21,973 bases of DNA from positions 1 to 21,973 of IMG/VR virus record IMGVR_UViG_3300033142_000168; one strand, written 5' to 3'. The stretch is from a virus. The notes under the pieces are model-generated. The model worked only from the letters and a program-made list of their open reading frames with translations, had not been told where the DNA came from and ran no database searches. The first letter of the stretch is position 1. Each line of letters starts with the position of its first letter. The translations under genes were made by a program, and so were the position numbers. Positions 1-8,464 of this stretch are shown here, piece by piece.

Positions 1-456
1 TATACCAGATGTAGCACTATCTCTATTTGCTCTAGCTTGTGCTTGTCTTTGTTGAGCACCTGTTTCTTTGGCAATATTATAAGCTAAATCAGCATTAGTT
101 CTATCTTCTTGAGCATGAAACTCAAATATATTACCTTGAGCCTCTGCAGCTTGAACTCTTTGTCCTTCTGTGATTGCTATTGATTGTAATCTTTGTTGTT
201 CACTTATTTTTGCTTGTTGTAGTTTAGCTTCACCTTCTGCTCTTAGTTTTTCATTAGTTGCTTCTTGAGCTTCGATTCCAGCTGATACACCTTTTTTACT
301 TCTTAATGCGGCTTGTGCTAATGCAGTTGCTCCACCAGCACTAGCTCCTGTGGCCATCATAGCGTCTAGTGAATTAGCTAAAGCTATATCACTTTGCTCC
401 ATTTGTATTTCTGCAGCTTGAGTTGCTACACCTAAACTAGCATAAGGATTACTCAT
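1..456 (-). CDS. Main body of the internal virion protein, partial at the window edge
   Basis: This frame is open from 483 down to base 1 (161 codons) and runs off the window. The first ATG is at 456 (MSNPYASLGVATQAAEIQ), but no ribosome-binding signal marks it, and it most likely continues the piece at 473-643. The visible protein is rich in Ala, Gln and Glu, with helical stretches (SNSLDAMMATGASAGGATAL in outline, then LRAEGEAKLQQAKISEQQRL and QARANRDSATSG). The pattern SLGVATQAAE ... GASAGGATALAQAALRSKKG ... EKLRAEGE matches a family I remember from tail-module ends of marine podoviruses, presumed to lie inside the capsid or be ejected with DNA. No catalytic motif is visible in the part present. 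Its place after the tail genes fits an internal or cargo protein. The C-terminus is not seen. Confidence 0.6.
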   Translation of the reverse strand, partial: MSNPYASLGVATQAAEIQMEQSDIALANSLDAMMATGASAGGATALAQAALRSKKGVSAGIEAQEATNEKLRAEGEAKLQQAKISEQQRLQSIAITEGQRVQAAEAQGNIFEFHAQEDRTNADLAYNIAKETGAQQRQAQARANRDSATSGI

Positions 457-472
457 TTGACCAGATAAATCA

Positions 473-643
473 CTAGCCGTTTGTTATTTCTTGCCTACTA
501 GCCTGAAGCTCTTCAACTTTCCATTTAGCTGCTTCCTTTTCATTTCTAGCTCTACGCATGGCTTTATGCTGCTTGCCCGCTTGGACCGCACCACCTACTG
601 CTGTTCCAACAACTGCTGTTGCTACTGCTGCTACTACTGCCAT
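473..643 (-). CDS. N-terminal piece of an internal virion (ejection-type) protein, broken by a frameshift
   Basis: Starts at ATG 643 and encodes 56 residues before TAG at 473-475. It opens with an alanine/valine-rich hydrophobic stretch (residues 1-20, MAVVAAVATAVVGTAVGGAV), then becomes strongly charged and helical (AMRRARNEKEAAKWKVEELQ). This layout is typical of the N-terminus of podovirus internal or ejection proteins. The piece ends in QEITNG-stop, and the neighbouring frame continues at once with TASDLSGQMSNPYASLG, which is how the protein would be expected to continue. I therefore read 1-643 as one gene interrupted by a one-base insertion (or two-base deletion) between 473 and 486. A genuine +1 recoding site is possible but less likely. 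The gene follows the GNAT-like gene by 10 bases. The upstream leader is A/T-rich with no Shine-Dalgarno box. The family call rests on my memory of similar marine phage proteins and was not checked. Confidence 0.55.
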   Translation of the reverse strand: MAVVAAVATAVVGTAVGGAVQAGKQHKAMRRARNEKEAAKWKVEELQASRQEITNG

Positions 644-653
644 AATATTGTTT

Positions 654-1061
654 TTAAATTATCATTTTTATCATTTCGTGTGACGGTTTATCATCAACCG
701 ACCAACCTAATTTTTTATGTATCTTAAGTAAACTATTACTTCTACTTATTGACATAATGCAAGCTTTACCTGCATCTTTAACCATTTGCTCTACAGTTTC
801 TATTAAAAACTTTACAGCTAAAGGTCTAGCTCTTTTATTACCATCATGATCAGAAACTACCCAATCAAACCAACACAAACCCGAGTTACTCCAATATATA
901 AATCCAGCTACTATTGGTTTACCTTTATACTCAATCATCACGCCACCAGTTCCGTTGTCTGGTAATATAGCTTTATTAACAGATGGCCAACCCCAAGCTT
1001 TCCACCATGTTTCTAAAAGACTATAGTCTTCTTCTTTTAATATTCTTGCTTTAAAATCCAT
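654..1061 (-). CDS. GNAT-like N-acetyltransferase
   Basis: A 135-residue protein of the right size for a single GNAT domain. It begins with a typical strand-helix opening (FKARILKEEDYSLLETWWKA), followed by a central beta region (GGVMIEYKGKPIVAGFIYWS) and WFDWVVSDHD, the likely strand before the acetyl-CoA-binding loop. The basic stretch GNKRARPLAV (74-83) sits where motif A (Q/R-x-x-G-x-G/A) would be, but is degenerate. The end, ISRSNSLLKIHKKLGWSVDD (105-124), resembles the usual GNAT C-terminal N-x-x-x-x-x-x-Y-x-K-x-G-F pattern. Predicted role: transfer of an acetyl group to an amine; the substrate cannot be told. It sits between the propeller-like tail protein and the internal virion protein, so a virion or host-modification role is possible. 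The start at 1061 directly follows a tandem TTAAA repeat that replaces a Shine-Dalgarno box. Confidence 0.7.
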   Translation of the reverse strand: MDFKARILKEEDYSLLETWWKAWGWPSVNKAILPDNGTGGVMIEYKGKPIVAGFIYWSNSGLCWFDWVVSDHDGNKRARPLAVKFLIETVEQMVKDAGKACIMSISRSNSLLKIHKKLGWSVDDKPSHEMIKMII

Positions 1062-1080
1062 TTAATTTAATTTAATTTAA
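1048..1080 (-). promoter_or_regulatory. TTAAA tandem-repeat leader abutting the GNAT-like start codon
   Basis: On the coding strand the bases before ATG 1061 are four tandem copies of a TTAAA-type pentamer, reaching back to the stop codon of the previous gene. A near-identical leader precedes the coiled-coil gene at 18918. There is no purine-rich Shine-Dalgarno box. In Bacteroidota, A-rich upstream bases are known to support initiation without a Shine-Dalgarno contact, so this is probably the initiation region. That function is inferred. Confidence 0.4.
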
Positions 1081-2603
1081 CTACTTTGTACAAACGTAGA
1101 GTTAACTGCAAATAATTCTTTTGCACCACCAATGTTTGTGTAGTCATCATTTTCAATAGTTACCGTACAATAGTAAGCTTTAATACCAGTCATTTCTTCA
1201 CCAAATCTAACTTCGCCTGCAGTTGCTGAAGAATTATTAACAAGATTAGCATAGTATTTATTTTCTTTTCTTACAAAACCAGCATATTCTTTATTATAAG
1301 GAGGATCATCGCTTCCAAAAACAGTTACATAATCTGGTCTGTATACTGGTGTTCCAAAAGTAGGACTAGCTTGTAAAGGGTTTATTATATATTCTCCTTC
1401 ATAATAACTAAGTATACTATTTGTAGTATCTCTTGTTTCTGGTGGTAACAACCAAACTGGTTGTCCAAAAGAATCTACTTCAATGCTATCAACTCCTGTT
1501 ATATCAGAAACATATGAAATAACTTCCCAACCATTACTACCTTCGTAATTAACTGTTTTAAACACTTTACTAGTACTGACTGAAGGATTAACAACAAATG
1601 TTATATTAGATTTACCTTGAATAGAATAGAAGTTTGCTCTATTAGTATTTAAATCATTGTGAACCCAAACATTATCTTGAGTAGATCCCTCATTACTAAT
1701 ACTATAAAATCTATTAGCTAGACTAAACATGAACCTTGGTTTAAATGTATAGAAAGAAGGCCAACCTAATATTTTTTCATCAAACTGTAATGTGTGATAA
1801 GTGGATTCTGGAGCAGCATCATTTTGTTGTAATGATACTGTATATTGTTTTGTATATATATCCCATCCACCTATTATTTTTCCAGCACCAAAACTAGTTG
1901 AATCTACTGCGCTTAGATTATCTCTAAACCAATCAATCATACCGTAGTTAGATATTTCTGTAATACCATCTCTAGACAGTCTTAAAACAGCGTTTCTATT
2001 TTTATCTACAAAATATTTTCTATAACCATATACAGCAAAACTTTCTGGATTATCAGCTATACCATAATTTCCAGCGTAAGGTATTATTTGTCCTATAACT
2101 AGGTTTAATTGACTAACAGGTACACCGCCACCTTCAGCTGTGTATATAGCATCTTTATCTATTAAAGCTCTACTTACTTTCTTTTCAGAAAATATAATTA
2201 AATTAGTATCTTCTGCGTACAATCTTTGTATACTACCATCTGATGGATCAGTAGATTTAGTTATTTCACTACCAACAGGAAACTGATTAGTTTGGTTTAT
2301 TCCAGTTCTAGAATTAAATATTCCAGAGTAAATCATAGAGTTACCTCTAATACTTCCTTCAGGTTCATCTTCTACTAAATAAGCTTTAGCGCCTAAAGAA
2401 GTTGATGTATTATTGTAACCGCCTCTAATTCTAGACTCTTCAATAGCCCAATTTAATGTATTATTAGCGTCAACAGCTCCCTGTTCCCAACCACCTACAA
2501 CTTGAGGTATACCTCTAGAACCAAACCATTGTGGTTGATTAGATGAATCTACACTTTTTCTAAGTAGAAAAGAATTAAAATATTTTACTTCTATTAATGC
2601 CAT
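1077..2603 (-). CDS. Propeller-like tail structural protein (ring/hub type)
   Basis: 508 residues with no signal peptide or membrane segment. The opening (VKYFNSFLLRK) and the blocks AIEESRIRGGYNNTSTSLGA, AYLVEDEPEG, NSMIYSGIFNSRTGINQTNQ, IQRLYAEDTNLIIF and VYGYRKYFVDKNRNAVLRLS are patterns I recognise from tail proteins of crAss-like and related marine podoviruses. The many short repeated beta strands ending in aromatic or Gly-Trp turns (GGWDIYTKQYTVSLQ, FDEKILGWPSFYTF) suggest a beta-propeller, comparable in role to the nozzle protein of T7-like tails. It lies 35 bases downstream of the 1530-residue protein, in the same direction, and probably assembles with it in the short tail. The start at 2603 is preceded by an A/T-only leader. 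The structural call is fairly secure; the exact position in the tail is inference. Confidence 0.7.
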   Translation of the reverse strand: MALIEVKYFNSFLLRKSVDSSNQPQWFGSRGIPQVVGGWEQGAVDANNTLNWAIEESRIRGGYNNTSTSLGAKAYLVEDEPEGSIRGNSMIYSGIFNSRTGINQTNQFPVGSEITKSTDPSDGSIQRLYAEDTNLIIFSEKKVSRALIDKDAIYTAEGGGVPVSQLNLVIGQIIPYAGNYGIADNPESFAVYGYRKYFVDKNRNAVLRLSRDGITEISNYGMIDWFRDNLSAVDSTSFGAGKIIGGWDIYTKQYTVSLQQNDAAPESTYHTLQFDEKILGWPSFYTFKPRFMFSLANRFYSISNEGSTQDNVWVHNDLNTNRANFYSIQGKSNITFVVNPSVSTSKVFKTVNYEGSNGWEVISYVSDITGVDSIEVDSFGQPVWLLPPETRDTTNSILSYYEGEYIINPLQASPTFGTPVYRPDYVTVFGSDDPPYNKEYAGFVRKENKYYANLVNNSSATAGEVRFGEEMTGIKAYYCTVTIENDDYTNIGGAKELFAVNSTFVQSS

Positions 2604-2638
2604 TATATATTAGATTACATGTTTTAACTACGCTTTAC

Positions 2639-5600
2639 TTAGTCATTATATACAGATGTGCCAGCTACTTTTGTTCCTGTGGCAGAATTAACTTGACAAG
2701 CCCATCTTCTAAATGATTGAGTAGTAGATGGATTTGCTCCATCTAATTGAGCACCTTCAGCGGCTTTTGCTAAATCTTTAGTGGTTGTTGTAGAAGCACT
2801 ACCACCTAATGGAGTAGTCCAAGTAGCACCAGCATTACTTCCAGCGTTATATGCTACAAAGCTATTAGCTGGGTTAGTCCAAGCTACATACGGTGTTGTT
2901 AAAGCAGGATCTGTAAAAAATGTACTTACATATCTACATACTGGTTCTCTAGCGTATAAAGTTTGTGTTGTTAGTCCGAGGCCATTAAACGCAAGAGCAG
3001 CTGATTCAGTTGCAAATTTTTCAGTACATACTAGATAAGAAAAAGCTCTTTGTGTTCCTAGATCATAGAAGAAATCTCCATGTTTTAATTCTCCTACAAA
3101 CGGATTAGAAGAAGAAATAGCTTTTGGTCCAGTAGAACCACATCCTTGACACGTGAGACAATCACCACCTATAGTTTGTATAACAACTCTATATTCTCCA
3201 TAAGCAGCTGGTAAACCATATGTTGGACTATTTCCAACAGCTACAAATTTACTCATAACAGCTGTTGAAGATGGAGCCGAAGAAGTATTTCCTCTCTGCG
3301 ATGTCATTCTTATAAAGTTATTATTTGGTGCACCTACAGTTCCAATTGACGTTGTTGCAGCACCAAAATTTTGATCCATTCCAGAAGAACTAGAATTATT
3401 CGCTAAAGCCCCAATATGAGCTGTGTTAGACTGTATAGGATTAGTTGGAGATGGTCCAGACAAAAGACTATTAAAAGATAATATGTTTCCTTCAATATCA
3501 ACCGCAGCTCTCCACGTAGGCGTACCAATTGGTCTATATTCTATAGCCCAAGATATATCACAACTATTGTAAGAACCAAATGCTCCAAAGCCACTACTAT
3601 TAATTTCTACATCCAACCATATATAACCTGTTCCTTGAGTTATTGCACCAACAGTACCAGATGAAGGTAGTTGACGACTTTCAAGAGTTTGAGGACCACC
3701 AACACCCGAAGTATAACTATTACAAGACGTGTTGTTAATGAAATTATTAAACGAACCAGTAGATGCTAAACTAAGAACATTAGGATATATACCGGGATAA
3801 CCAACGTTATTTAATTGGTTATAAGCAACAGAAATATCATTGTGTAAACTAAAAACATATGCACTATCATAAAACAATAAATTTAAACTTGTTCCTCCTG
3901 ATGTAAAAGAACCATCTGCTGGAGGTACACCTATAACTAAAGAAAATAAACATATATCAAAAGTACCGTCAGTACCTGTAACTTGTACTCTTATGTCATA
4001 TCTACCCGTTGCACTACCTGGGGATGTTTCAGTTATTTCACCACTTGCTGGATCTATTTGAAAAGCTGTTGATGCAACTCCACCTTGCGTTACTGTAATA
4101 AAACTAAATTGTAATCCAAATTGATTTTCACTTAATGGAACCGATGGTGGATCACCATAATTAGCACCATTCATAGCGTATAGTTTTACTAAAACTCCTA
4201 ATGTTCCAAAATCAACAATTACTTGAGAAGGTGGACAAACTTTTGCGTAATCTAAAATAGGAGGCGATGGTGTACTTGCAGATGGGTTTTGACCCCACTG
4301 TTGTGGTACACTACCAAAGCTTTCACCACCTACAAAAATTGTATCTAAATTATCTAATTCAGTTCCATTGGCTAGTGGAGTGTACGTAAATACTTTAATA
4401 GGTCTAGGTGATGGCACACTTGCGTCACTAACCTGTAGTTCTATATCAAACTCTTGAGAGTTAGGAGTGCTTGTTTGCCATAATCTATATGATTTATTTA
4501 CTAATAAAAAAGAATCATGTGCATACGCAACAGTTGGAACAGTTGTTCCATCATATTTTATATAGTTACCTGGACCAGGCGTTGATGACGATGTTCCGTA
4601 TATTTGAAGTATTTCAAAATCCGCTGTTACATCTACACCTGCTCCATCAGTTACTGTAAATCCTTCAACTATAACATCTACAATTGCAGTTGAAGTTGTA
4701 TCTTCAAACCAAAAAGGACCAGCTAAAACATTTCTAAATCTACCACACTCACCATTTGAAGGCACTGGTGTACATGAAGGATATGTTGGACCTGGTTGTT
4801 CTGGTGTTCCTTGTACAGCTGGATTCCAAGCACCTGTTACTGCAGGATCAAATATTCCAAAAAATTCATTAAACTCAAAACTGAAGTTTACAGTTTGAAA
4901 TATAGTTTGGCCCCCAGTTTCTTCAACTTGTTCATTTAAATCATCTATAGTACCTGTTGTACTTGTTTCCCAATATATATCTAATCTTGATTCTGTAGGC
5001 TCTGTCTCATACACTGCTAAATTAAAAATAGAATAAGTACCACCACCCGATGTTGGTTCTATTTGACCTATTTGATTAGTTGTGCTAATTCTAGCTATTA
5101 ATGGGTTTGATTCTACTTCATAAAAAGAAGCCTCTTGTTCGCCTGTGGGACCTGCGGAACCTACATTGAAAAGTTCAAATTCAGTAGATATTGTAGATAC
5201 TGTATCTGAAAATCTAGAAGGATAATATTGTTGATTAACAACGCCGAAATCAGTTGATGGTGTTCCAGCTGGTGTTTGATTTGTATTTTCCACTCTACCA
5301 AATAACTGTACAGAGCTTCTAAATTGTTTTTGATCAGGACCAACCTCACTTAAATCTCTTGGAACTTTATTTATATTGTCATTTAACAATACTATATGCG
5401 ATGTTAAACCTAATTCTTTTGTTGGATCGTCAGGATATGAAGCTAATATACCAGGTAAATAAACATTATAATAATCTTGTTCTTGTTGTTTTACTACAAC
5501 TTTCCAAGAATAAAATCCTAAAGGATTATAATCTGATTGCGTTGGATCTCCCTTGTAAGTACCTGGGTATAAAGTTTGAGCAATAGGTGTTTCACTAATT

Positions 5601-7231
5601 GTATCATTAACCTGAACAAATAAAGCATCTCCTGGCCATTGTCCTATATCTGGACCACCATCTGCAGGATCTAAATTATAAGCAGAATAAACTGTGGATA
5701 ACTGTGATGCAGTAGATGCTGAAACAGTTGCTTGATTTGAAAGCAACGTTGAAGTTGTTCTACCAAACCTATCAGATAATACAAAACCAGCTTGATAATT
5801 TCTATTTTGTTTTAAAGTGCTATTAGGATATTCAACAATGCTTGTGTTCCAAGAAACAGAAGTTGCTGGAGTACTAACATCAAAAGGTAGTTTAGGACCA
5901 GCACCAACATTGTAATCAATACCAGCTGGTGGAGTGTGTCTAGTTTGAAAATTACTATATACAACTCTGTTGCTTATTACTTCTTGACCTAAAGCTTTTA
6001 CTGGTACTTTATCATAAACTCTAACTAATTGACTTTCAGGTAAAGTTCTAAATGGTTTTGTACCAGAGTATTTATATAAATATGTATTACCCAAACCTGT
6101 TGGATCATATTGTGCAATTATCTGACTAGCAGGTATTGTATCTACAACCAAAACAGCCGCACTATCAGATTCTTTAAATAATATTTCTAACTCTGTTATT
6201 TTAAAATAGTCTGTAACATTAGATAATCTTGTACCTGGAAAAGCTGGGTCTTGATTTTCAGGCATTTCAATTAACAAAGTCAACTGATTAACTTTGTTTT
6301 CCATAAAATCAACTATCGTGCTTCTATAAGCAGCTGACATGTCGTTATCATCATTGTCAGTTCCTGATGGATTAAATAAAAAATAACCATCTTGTTGAGG
6401 TATAAAACACTCTTGAGTAAAAGGAGCAAATACAGAATATTCTCCATCATCAAATTTAAATCTATAACTAAATCTAACAAATTTATCTTCTAAATAATCA
6501 GGATCACCTTGATATAAGGGATCTTCATATGGATTAGGTGTAGTGCCGTCAGGTAAAAATTCACTAACAACATCTTGCATAGTTGTTTGGTATTCACCTA
6601 AAGCCGGTGTTAAATCAGCAGGAGTACCACTATCGTCAATAACTTTTTGTGTAATTTCTTGCCATAACACAGGTGCTTTATAAGGCATGTATTTAGCTAC
6701 ACTTATAGTATCTTCTATTGTGTAATAAGTAGAATCATCTCTAGCAAAACTAATATTAATTTTTCTAGGTTGATTTCTATTATCAGTAAAAAATAATAAA
6801 TCTTCTAATAAGTTAACTCCATATATAGGTGAACCTTCCCAAAAATTTAAAAAAGCTCCTTCTACTAATATAGTATTAGTTGTTGCTACGCCTTGAGATA
6901 TTATAGATTCAATAATAAAATTTGTAGCACCAGGCGCATAAACTCCGTTTGGATTACTATCTAATGTGTTTGATGTAAGGAAAAAATAAACACTAGAGTT
7001 TACTTCTGAAACTAGGTAACCTACACAAATTACATCATCTTCACCTGTTACTGTTTCAAAACTAATTATCTTATCATTACCTAAAACATTTTCTAGCGCA
7101 CCAACATCTGAAGACTCGGATTTACTGACTTGTATATTTACTGCGTTTCTATATTCGCCTTGTGGTAACAAACGATCATCAAGATCTTTGTTCATTTTAG
7201 ACTTTATAAAAACATTTTTAAATTCCGCCAT
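2639..7231 (-). CDS. Stabilization/muzzle-type tail protein, very long
   Basis: 1530 residues, the longest gene here. The N-terminus carries the hallmark KMNKDLDDRLLPQGEYRNAV followed by NIQVSKSESSDVGALENVLG (about residues 12-50), which I recognise from the stabilization protein of crAss-like phages and their marine relatives. The first ~700 residues look like this conserved body (FVRFSYRFKFDDGEYSVFAP; SNRVVYSNFQTRHTPPAG; RNYQAGFVLSDRFGRT). The rest is lower-complexity beta structure: about 790-900 contains a possible cystine-stabilised loop, about 1000-1105 a cadherin/Ig-like block (ENQFGLQFSFITVTQ ... IDPASGEITETSPG ... GRYDIRVQVTGTDGTFDI), and about 1360 a small CLTCQGCG cluster. The C-terminal third could face outward and bind other tail or host surface parts; that is inference. 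It starts 6 bases after the stop of the upstream ring protein. No enzymatic motif is seen. Confidence 0.75.
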   Translation of the reverse strand: MAEFKNVFIKSKMNKDLDDRLLPQGEYRNAVNIQVSKSESSDVGALENVLGNDKIISFETVTGEDDVICVGYLVSEVNSSVYFFLTSNTLDSNPNGVYAPGATNFIIESIISQGVATTNTILVEGAFLNFWEGSPIYGVNLLEDLLFFTDNRNQPRKINISFARDDSTYYTIEDTISVAKYMPYKAPVLWQEITQKVIDDSGTPADLTPALGEYQTTMQDVVSEFLPDGTTPNPYEDPLYQGDPDYLEDKFVRFSYRFKFDDGEYSVFAPFTQECFIPQQDGYFLFNPSGTDNDDNDMSAAYRSTIVDFMENKVNQLTLLIEMPENQDPAFPGTRLSNVTDYFKITELEILFKESDSAAVLVVDTIPASQIIAQYDPTGLGNTYLYKYSGTKPFRTLPESQLVRVYDKVPVKALGQEVISNRVVYSNFQTRHTPPAGIDYNVGAGPKLPFDVSTPATSVSWNTSIVEYPNSTLKQNRNYQAGFVLSDRFGRTTSTLLSNQATVSASTASQLSTVYSAYNLDPADGGPDIGQWPGDALFVQVNDTISETPIAQTLYPGTYKGDPTQSDYNPLGFYSWKVVVKQQEQDYYNVYLPGILASYPDDPTKELGLTSHIVLLNDNINKVPRDLSEVGPDQKQFRSSVQLFGRVENTNQTPAGTPSTDFGVVNQQYYPSRFSDTVSTISTEFELFNVGSAGPTGEQEASFYEVESNPLIARISTTNQIGQIEPTSGGGTYSIFNLAVYETEPTESRLDIYWETSTTGTIDDLNEQVEETGGQTIFQTVNFSFEFNEFFGIFDPAVTGAWNPAVQGTPEQPGPTYPSCTPVPSNGECGRFRNVLAGPFWFEDTTSTAIVDVIVEGFTVTDGAGVDVTADFEILQIYGTSSSTPGPGNYIKYDGTTVPTVAYAHDSFLLVNKSYRLWQTSTPNSQEFDIELQVSDASVPSPRPIKVFTYTPLANGTELDNLDTIFVGGESFGSVPQQWGQNPSASTPSPPILDYAKVCPPSQVIVDFGTLGVLVKLYAMNGANYGDPPSVPLSENQFGLQFSFITVTQGGVASTAFQIDPASGEITETSPGSATGRYDIRVQVTGTDGTFDICLFSLVIGVPPADGSFTSGGTSLNLLFYDSAYVFSLHNDISVAYNQLNNVGYPGIYPNVLSLASTGSFNNFINNTSCNSYTSGVGGPQTLESRQLPSSGTVGAITQGTGYIWLDVEINSSGFGAFGSYNSCDISWAIEYRPIGTPTWRAAVDIEGNILSFNSLLSGPSPTNPIQSNTAHIGALANNSSSSGMDQNFGAATTSIGTVGAPNNNFIRMTSQRGNTSSAPSSTAVMSKFVAVGNSPTYGLPAAYGEYRVVIQTIGGDCLTCQGCGSTGPKAISSSNPFVGELKHGDFFYDLGTQRAFSYLVCTEKFATESAALAFNGLGLTTQTLYAREPVCRYVSTFFTDPALTTPYVAWTNPANSFVAYNAGSNAGATWTTPLGGSASTTTTKDLAKAAEGAQLDGANPSTTQSFRRWACQVNSATGTKVAGTSVYND

Positions 7232-7237
7232 TTAATT

Positions 7238-8461
7238 TTAGTGTTTTATCCATTTAGATTTACCTCTCATTACTTGTACTATCTCATCAAGTTTAATATT
7301 AGATAATCTTATTTTAGCATTTCTTAATTTAGCACTTGCTTCTCTTTTCAATCTTTGTATGATATACTCTGGTTGATTAATTCTACTCGCTAATACAGCG
7401 TGAGATAAATAAGCGTATATAGCAGCTTCAGCTAATTTTGGAACTCTACTATCCATATCATATGCTAAGCCGTCTGATATATATTCTAGTATTATTAATC
7501 TTCCAACTAAATTACTAGAAAAAGATATTTTACCTTCTCTTTCATTCATGTTAAACCAACCGTTTACTTGAGAATATTGAGGATCATTTCCATACAACTG
7601 TCCGTAACCCCAAAACCACATACCTCCATAACCCCAATCATAGCCCCACCAATCTAAACCAGCATTGTATTGACCTTGGTTAAACTCTTGGTTTATTAAA
7701 CTAGGATTATTATTTCTCCATCTTTCTTCTGTTATAGAAGTTCCTTGTAAATTTTCTCCAAAATTATCTTGTGTTGGTACTCCTTCGCCATCTTGTATTG
7801 GAGTTCTATAGGGTGAGTCTGTTAAGTTATTAGCTGGATATATAATTCTTTGTACTCCTTGCATATCTATCCAAGACATACGTACATAGTTTACGTAATC
7901 TTGAGGTATTACTACACTTAAACTTGGTGGTATAGTTAGCTCTTGAGATTTTATACTCTTAAGTGTATCGTAACTAAATTCTTGCAATGCTCTTTTCGCA
8001 TGGAATATTAAGTCAGTTCTTTTAACACTAGGTATTAATTTACCTGCTCCTACATATGCTACTATAAAATTATTAACTACATCATTTAAAGTTATATATT
8101 CATAACTTCCATAGTTTTGTTCTGTAGTAGAACCGTAAGCATCTCTATTACCATAACTTCCACCATCTAATCTTTTTAATTGACAAACTAAAACATGTTC
8201 AAATGGTAATGCTACTCCTAATGAAATAGTGTTACCAGTTACAGTGTAAGAGTTTGTATATTCATTATATGTCAATCCATCAATACTAGAATATAATTTA
8301 AAATTATTTTTTTGATAGTTAATATCTGTAGGATCAAAAGATCCAAATATTAAATCTGTATCAAAGGTAAAAGTAAAATCAGTTTCACCTAAAAGTTCTT
8401 TAACTACAAAGCCTTGTGCGCCTGCGTAATACTGCTGATTGGTTTCATTTATAACTGCCAT
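7238..8461 (-). CDS. Head-tail connector / ring-type protein with extra N-terminal domain
   Basis: 407 residues. The core from about 122 onward (ITLNDVVNNFIVAYVGAGKL, IPSVKRTDLIFHAKRALQEF, SYDTLKSIKSQELTIPPSLS, VIPQDYVNYVRMSWID) is a pattern I associate with ring or adaptor proteins below the portal in crAss-like and marine podoviruses. The end is helical and basic (IIQRLKREASAKLRNAKIRL), as expected of a helical bundle docking on its neighbours. Residues 1-120 form a separate beta-rich domain (FTFTFDTDLIF ... NNFKLYSSIDGLTYNEY ... YTVTGNTISLGVALPFEHVL) that resembles T7 tail-fibre N-terminal adaptor folds. Residues about 265-297 are strikingly aromatic (WWGYDWGYGGMWFWGYG). It sits 3 bases after the stop of the next ring-like gene. 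Confidence is high for virion structure, moderate for the exact ring. Confidence 0.68.
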   Translation of the reverse strand: MAVINETNQQYYAGAQGFVVKELLGETDFTFTFDTDLIFGSFDPTDINYQKNNFKLYSSIDGLTYNEYTNSYTVTGNTISLGVALPFEHVLVCQLKRLDGGSYGNRDAYGSTTEQNYGSYEYITLNDVVNNFIVAYVGAGKLIPSVKRTDLIFHAKRALQEFSYDTLKSIKSQELTIPPSLSVVIPQDYVNYVRMSWIDMQGVQRIIYPANNLTDSPYRTPIQDGEGVPTQDNFGENLQGTSITEERWRNNNPSLINQEFNQGQYNAGLDWWGYDWGYGGMWFWGYGQLYGNDPQYSQVNGWFNMNEREGKISFSSNLVGRLIILEYISDGLAYDMDSRVPKLAEAAIYAYLSHAVLASRINQPEYIIQRLKREASAKLRNAKIRLSNIKLDEIVQVMRGKSKWIKH

Positions 8462-8464
8462 TTA

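Noticed and set aside
177-400. Repeat-like alanine/glutamine stretches as a possible DNA repeat
   Set aside because: They come from biased amino-acid composition of the internal virion protein, not from repeated DNA units.
2781-3038. A plus-strand frame of 85 codons opposite the long tail protein
   Set aside because: The reverse-strand protein is continuous here, and the frame has no ribosome-binding or domain support.
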